Source: Pedobacter segetis
GTDB lineage: Bacteria > Bacteroidota > Bacteroidia > Sphingobacteriales > Sphingobacteriaceae
DNA: 64,000 nt
Reading direction: 5' to 3'
NCBI RefSeq assembly: GCF_016623585.1
Contig: NZ_JAEHFY010000003.1
Coordinates: 124,001 to 188,000, forward strand
Shown here: one piece after another, positions 62,028-64,000 of the stretch
Layout of the letters: the number at the start of each line of letters is the position of its first letter
Numbering within the stretch: position 1 is the first letter of the stretch
The notes under the pieces: model-generated
Told to the model about the DNA's origin: nothing
The model's database searches: none
The model's input: the letters and a program-made list of their open reading frames with translations, nothing else
Made by a program: the position numbers and the translations under genes

Positions 62028-63019
62028 CAACCCCATTAAGTTATGCAGCTTTAGATTTATCGCTAAAAATTAAGTTTAAACTAAACTTAAAGAGTTTTTA
62101 AAATAGAGATAGATGAAATCTATTAAGGATAAAATATCGCAAATTTTAATGATTTAGGGTTTGGCCACAGTGCCGTTTTTTAAACGGCATATCCATAAAA
62201 TAATCTAAAATCAATTATCATATACATTCACTTAAAAGAAACACATTTGTCTTTTAAATTTAACCATAAAAAAGTATTTAAGTAAATTTATGATGGTTAT
62301 GAACGGCACCACAAAACATTAGATATTTTATTTTTAAGGCAAAAGCTTGCATACCTGATTTTTAGGTTTAAATGCCCAACAACCTATTCTAATTTGCCTT
62401 TTCTCCTTAAATAAACCAAAGAATTTCAAACCTTTCAAATACTCCGCTCTTCTTCTCAAGAATTTAATTTTGCTGAGTATCTATAAACTCTTTACTTCAT
62501 ATTTTTATCAAAAATATCCGTGGTTAATTAGCAAACAAATGGTGTTTTCTTATTATTTCTGGTTAATGCAGCTTTTAGCAGAACAGGTATTTACTACCTT
62601 TTGCAAGGTATTTAAACTCTCTTACAATACGATATTACCATTTTTATGGATAATTTTCATCTATCGTTAAGATACTTTTGACCTACCAATTATACTTAAA
62701 ACCAAAAAAGAACAGATAATAAGCCAAAAATTATTTCAATGGTTTTTTCATTAAATCATCTGAAAAAAATAAGCTAACCTATATTAATACTCAATACTTT
62801 TTTTGGGATAAATAGACTTAAAATAAGCTGTATAACCCGCTTTACAACCCTAAAAGTTTAACCATATTTTAAAAAGGTTTGCTAAGGATTTAACAATAAA
62901 AAAAGCATTGAACAAAAGGGATAAGGTAATGGTTTGGGCCAATACAATCTTTAGGTGCTTTTAATGCTAAAAAAACCAATAAAAAAACCACTATAAACCA
63001 ATAAATTAAATAAACAATT
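62028..63019. other. Gene-free 992-base region upstream of susC
   Basis: I see no credible gene. The region contains a hairpin at 62070-62090 (arms TTAAGTTTA/TAAACTTAA, loop AAC), just after the sulfatase stop and possibly its terminator, and a second at 62171-62189 (arms TGCCGTTT/AAACGGCA, loop TTT). TATAAACCA lies at 62992-63000. A 66-codon TTG-started frame at 62470 lacks any family character. A long leader or regulatory RNA before susC is possible. Confidence 0.5.
62070..62090 (+). terminator. Possible weak terminator after the sulfatase gene
   Basis: TTAAGTTTA (62070-62078) and TAAACTTAA (62082-62090) pair perfectly around AAC. The following AGAGTTTTTA has only a short T run, and the stem is AT-rich, so the call is weak. 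Confidence 0.35.
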
Positions 63020-64000
63020 ATGAAGTACGCTTACAGTTTTAAAATCTTTAAAAGGTTCTTTTATTTGTGCTTTCTTTTTATGTCGTTAAAATCTTTTGCG
63101 GATGATAGAATAAAGGAAAGCCATTTACATTACGATTTACTAAAAAGTACCGATTGGGCAAATTTATCAGTTACAATTAAAATTACAGGTACCGTAACAG
63201 ACGATACCGGCGAACCACTTCCAGGCGTTAGTATTAAGGTAAAAGACACCAACATTGCCACAACCACAAGCGTTGATGGTAAATACACCATCAATGCGCC
63301 TGATGCCAATGCAAAATTACAGTTCAGTTTTATAGGTTTCATTGCCCAAGAAGTAACCATTGGGTCAAGAACCACCATCAACATTCAATTAAAAAACGAT
63401 ACGAAGTTATTAAACGAGGTTACCGTTGTTGATGTAGGTTTTGGCAATACAGAAAAGCGGGCAGATTTAACAGGTTCTATAGCCTCGGTAAATGTTAAAG
63501 ATTTACAAAAGGCACCAGTAACTTCTTTTGAACAGGCTTTGGCAGGCAGGGTGGCTGGGGTCCAGGTTATTTCTTCAGATGGGCAGCCGGGCGATCCTTT
63601 ACAAATTGTGGTAAGGGGCGCTAGCTCTATAAACAACTCTAATTCGCCGTTATATGTTATTGATGGTTTGCCGGTAGAAGATCCAGACAACAATAATTTG
63701 AACCCCGCAGAGATTGAATCTATCACCATTTTAAAAGATGCCTCATCTACGGCAATCTATGGCTCTAGAGCAGCAAACGGAGTTGTAATCATAACAACTA
63801 AGCAGGGTAAACTGGGTAAAAGTGTAGTAAATTATAATAATTATTTTGGGCAAAATATTACTACCGGAAGGGTAGATTTAATGAATGCTGCCGAGTTTGT
63901 GAACCTACAATATGAGTTAGATCCGGCATTTACAGATCGGGCATATTTCAATAAAAATCCTGATGGATCAAAATTTATCGACTCATTGCCTCAATATGAT
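63020..64000 (+). CDS. SusC/RagA-type TonB-dependent receptor, 3' truncated by window end
   Basis: Translation from the ATG at 63020 runs open to the window edge (327 codons). After a signal peptide (about residues 1-27) there is a CarboxypepD_reg-like domain (ITGTVTDDTGEPLPGVSIKVKDT…DGKYTINAP…FSFIGF), then the start of the plug domain with ALAGRVAGVQV, the SusC-type VVRGASSINNSNSPLYVIDG segment, and IESITILKDASSTAIYGSRAANGVVIITTK. SusC proteins import oligosaccharides across the outer membrane with a SusD lipoprotein, which should be encoded just beyond the window. It is the import part of this PUL. The leader upstream is almost 1 kb. Confidence 0.93.
   Translation, partial: MKYAYSFKIFKRFFYLCFLFMSLKSFADDRIKESHLHYDLLKSTDWANLSVTIKITGTVTDDTGEPLPGVSIKVKDTNIATTTSVDGKYTINAPDANAKLQFSFIGFIAQEVTIGSRTTINIQLKNDTKLLNEVTVVDVGFGNTEKRADLTGSIASVNVKDLQKAPVTSFEQALAGRVAGVQVISSDGQPGDPLQIVVRGASSINNSNSPLYVIDGLPVEDPDNNNLNPAEIESITILKDASSTAIYGSRAANGVVIITTKQGKLGKSVVNYNNYFGQNITTGRVDLMNAAEFVNLQYELDPAFTDRAYFNKNPDGSKFIDSLPQYD

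Noticed and set aside
62470-62670. 66-codon TTG-started frame upstream of susC
   Set aside because: Aromatic-rich AT-driven composition, no ATG, no family resemblance, no upstream signals.
1-64000. rRNA, tRNA or prophage genes
   Set aside because: No conserved rRNA segments, tRNA cloverleaf with TTCRANNC loop, integrase or phage structural genes were recognised on reading; a covariance scan would be needed to exclude a tRNA fully.

Overview
The window reads as chromosome from an AT-rich member of the Bacteroidota, most likely family Sphingobacteriaceae (Pedobacter-like). The evidence is a gliding protein GldC, PorP/SprF with CHU_C-type secreted adhesins of the type IX secretion system (T9SS), a SusC-type TonB receptor, a hybrid two-component regulator in one polypeptide, several small families found mainly in this phylum (DUF5606, the secreted 'asparagine synthetase B'-labelled protein), and near absence of Shine-Dalgarno sites, with TAnnTTTG-type -7 boxes visible at a few genes. 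No rRNA or tRNA gene was recognised.

Layout. 0-10.9 kb holds housekeeping and envelope genes: a 5'-truncated MMPL/RND exporter, a cyclophilin, DUF5606, a Fic AMP-transferase with three operator-like palindromes in front of it, PBP1C and an HscA-like Hsp70. 10.9-13.6 kb is rich in repeats: three 73-bp repeats, a REP-associated transposase (RAYT) with REP hairpins, a 14-bp array, dihydroorotase, and 37-bp repeats in the pyrC/DEAD-box divergent region. 13.6-31.6 kb is metabolic: DEAD-box helicase, gldC-ccmB-ccmC-ccmD, glutamate dehydrogenase, an MntA/HepT toxin-antitoxin pair with a frameshifted toxin, the lysine genes lysC-lysA plus a glycosyltransferase, a glutaryl-CoA-dehydrogenase-like enzyme, folB-glcD, rlpA, msrB, a DbpA-like helicase, EVE and YHS proteins. 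31.7-40.5 kb is a T9SS cluster: two giant PKD adhesins and a PorP/SprF protein in tandem. 40.6-50.2 kb holds purN, a PfpI/DJ-1 protein, a dihaem cytochrome, a GNAT enzyme, an amino-acid permease, an LTA-synthase-like phosphotransferase and a SulP transporter. 50.7-64 kb is a polysaccharide utilisation locus (PUL): two GH43 lipoproteins resembling exo-beta-1,3-galactanases, a 1356-residue hybrid sensor/regulator, an AraC regulator, an aldose 1-epimerase, a sulfatase with a PA14-like tail, and the 5' part of a SusC receptor cut by the window end.

How it fits together. The PUL looks like a system that senses, imports and degrades a galactose-rich, possibly sulfated beta-1,3-galactan or arabinogalactan. 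The hybrid regulator would sense the oligosaccharide with its periplasmic propeller, the GH43 lipoproteins and sulfatase would act outside the cytoplasm, SusC would import the products and GalM would epimerise the released sugar. The adhesin/PorP cluster is a surface-protein module exported by T9SS machinery encoded elsewhere.

The least explained part is the non-coding DNA. A modular interspersed element with recognisable ends (GGGCGTTTTAACAC at one end, ATCGTTAACG at the other) occurs two to three times complete and once partial. In two copies its interior carries arrays of a 15-bp unit. There are also at least two REP hairpin classes, a 37-bp array, a 14-bp array, and a 7-bp tandem repeat that seems to have entered the lysA coding sequence.
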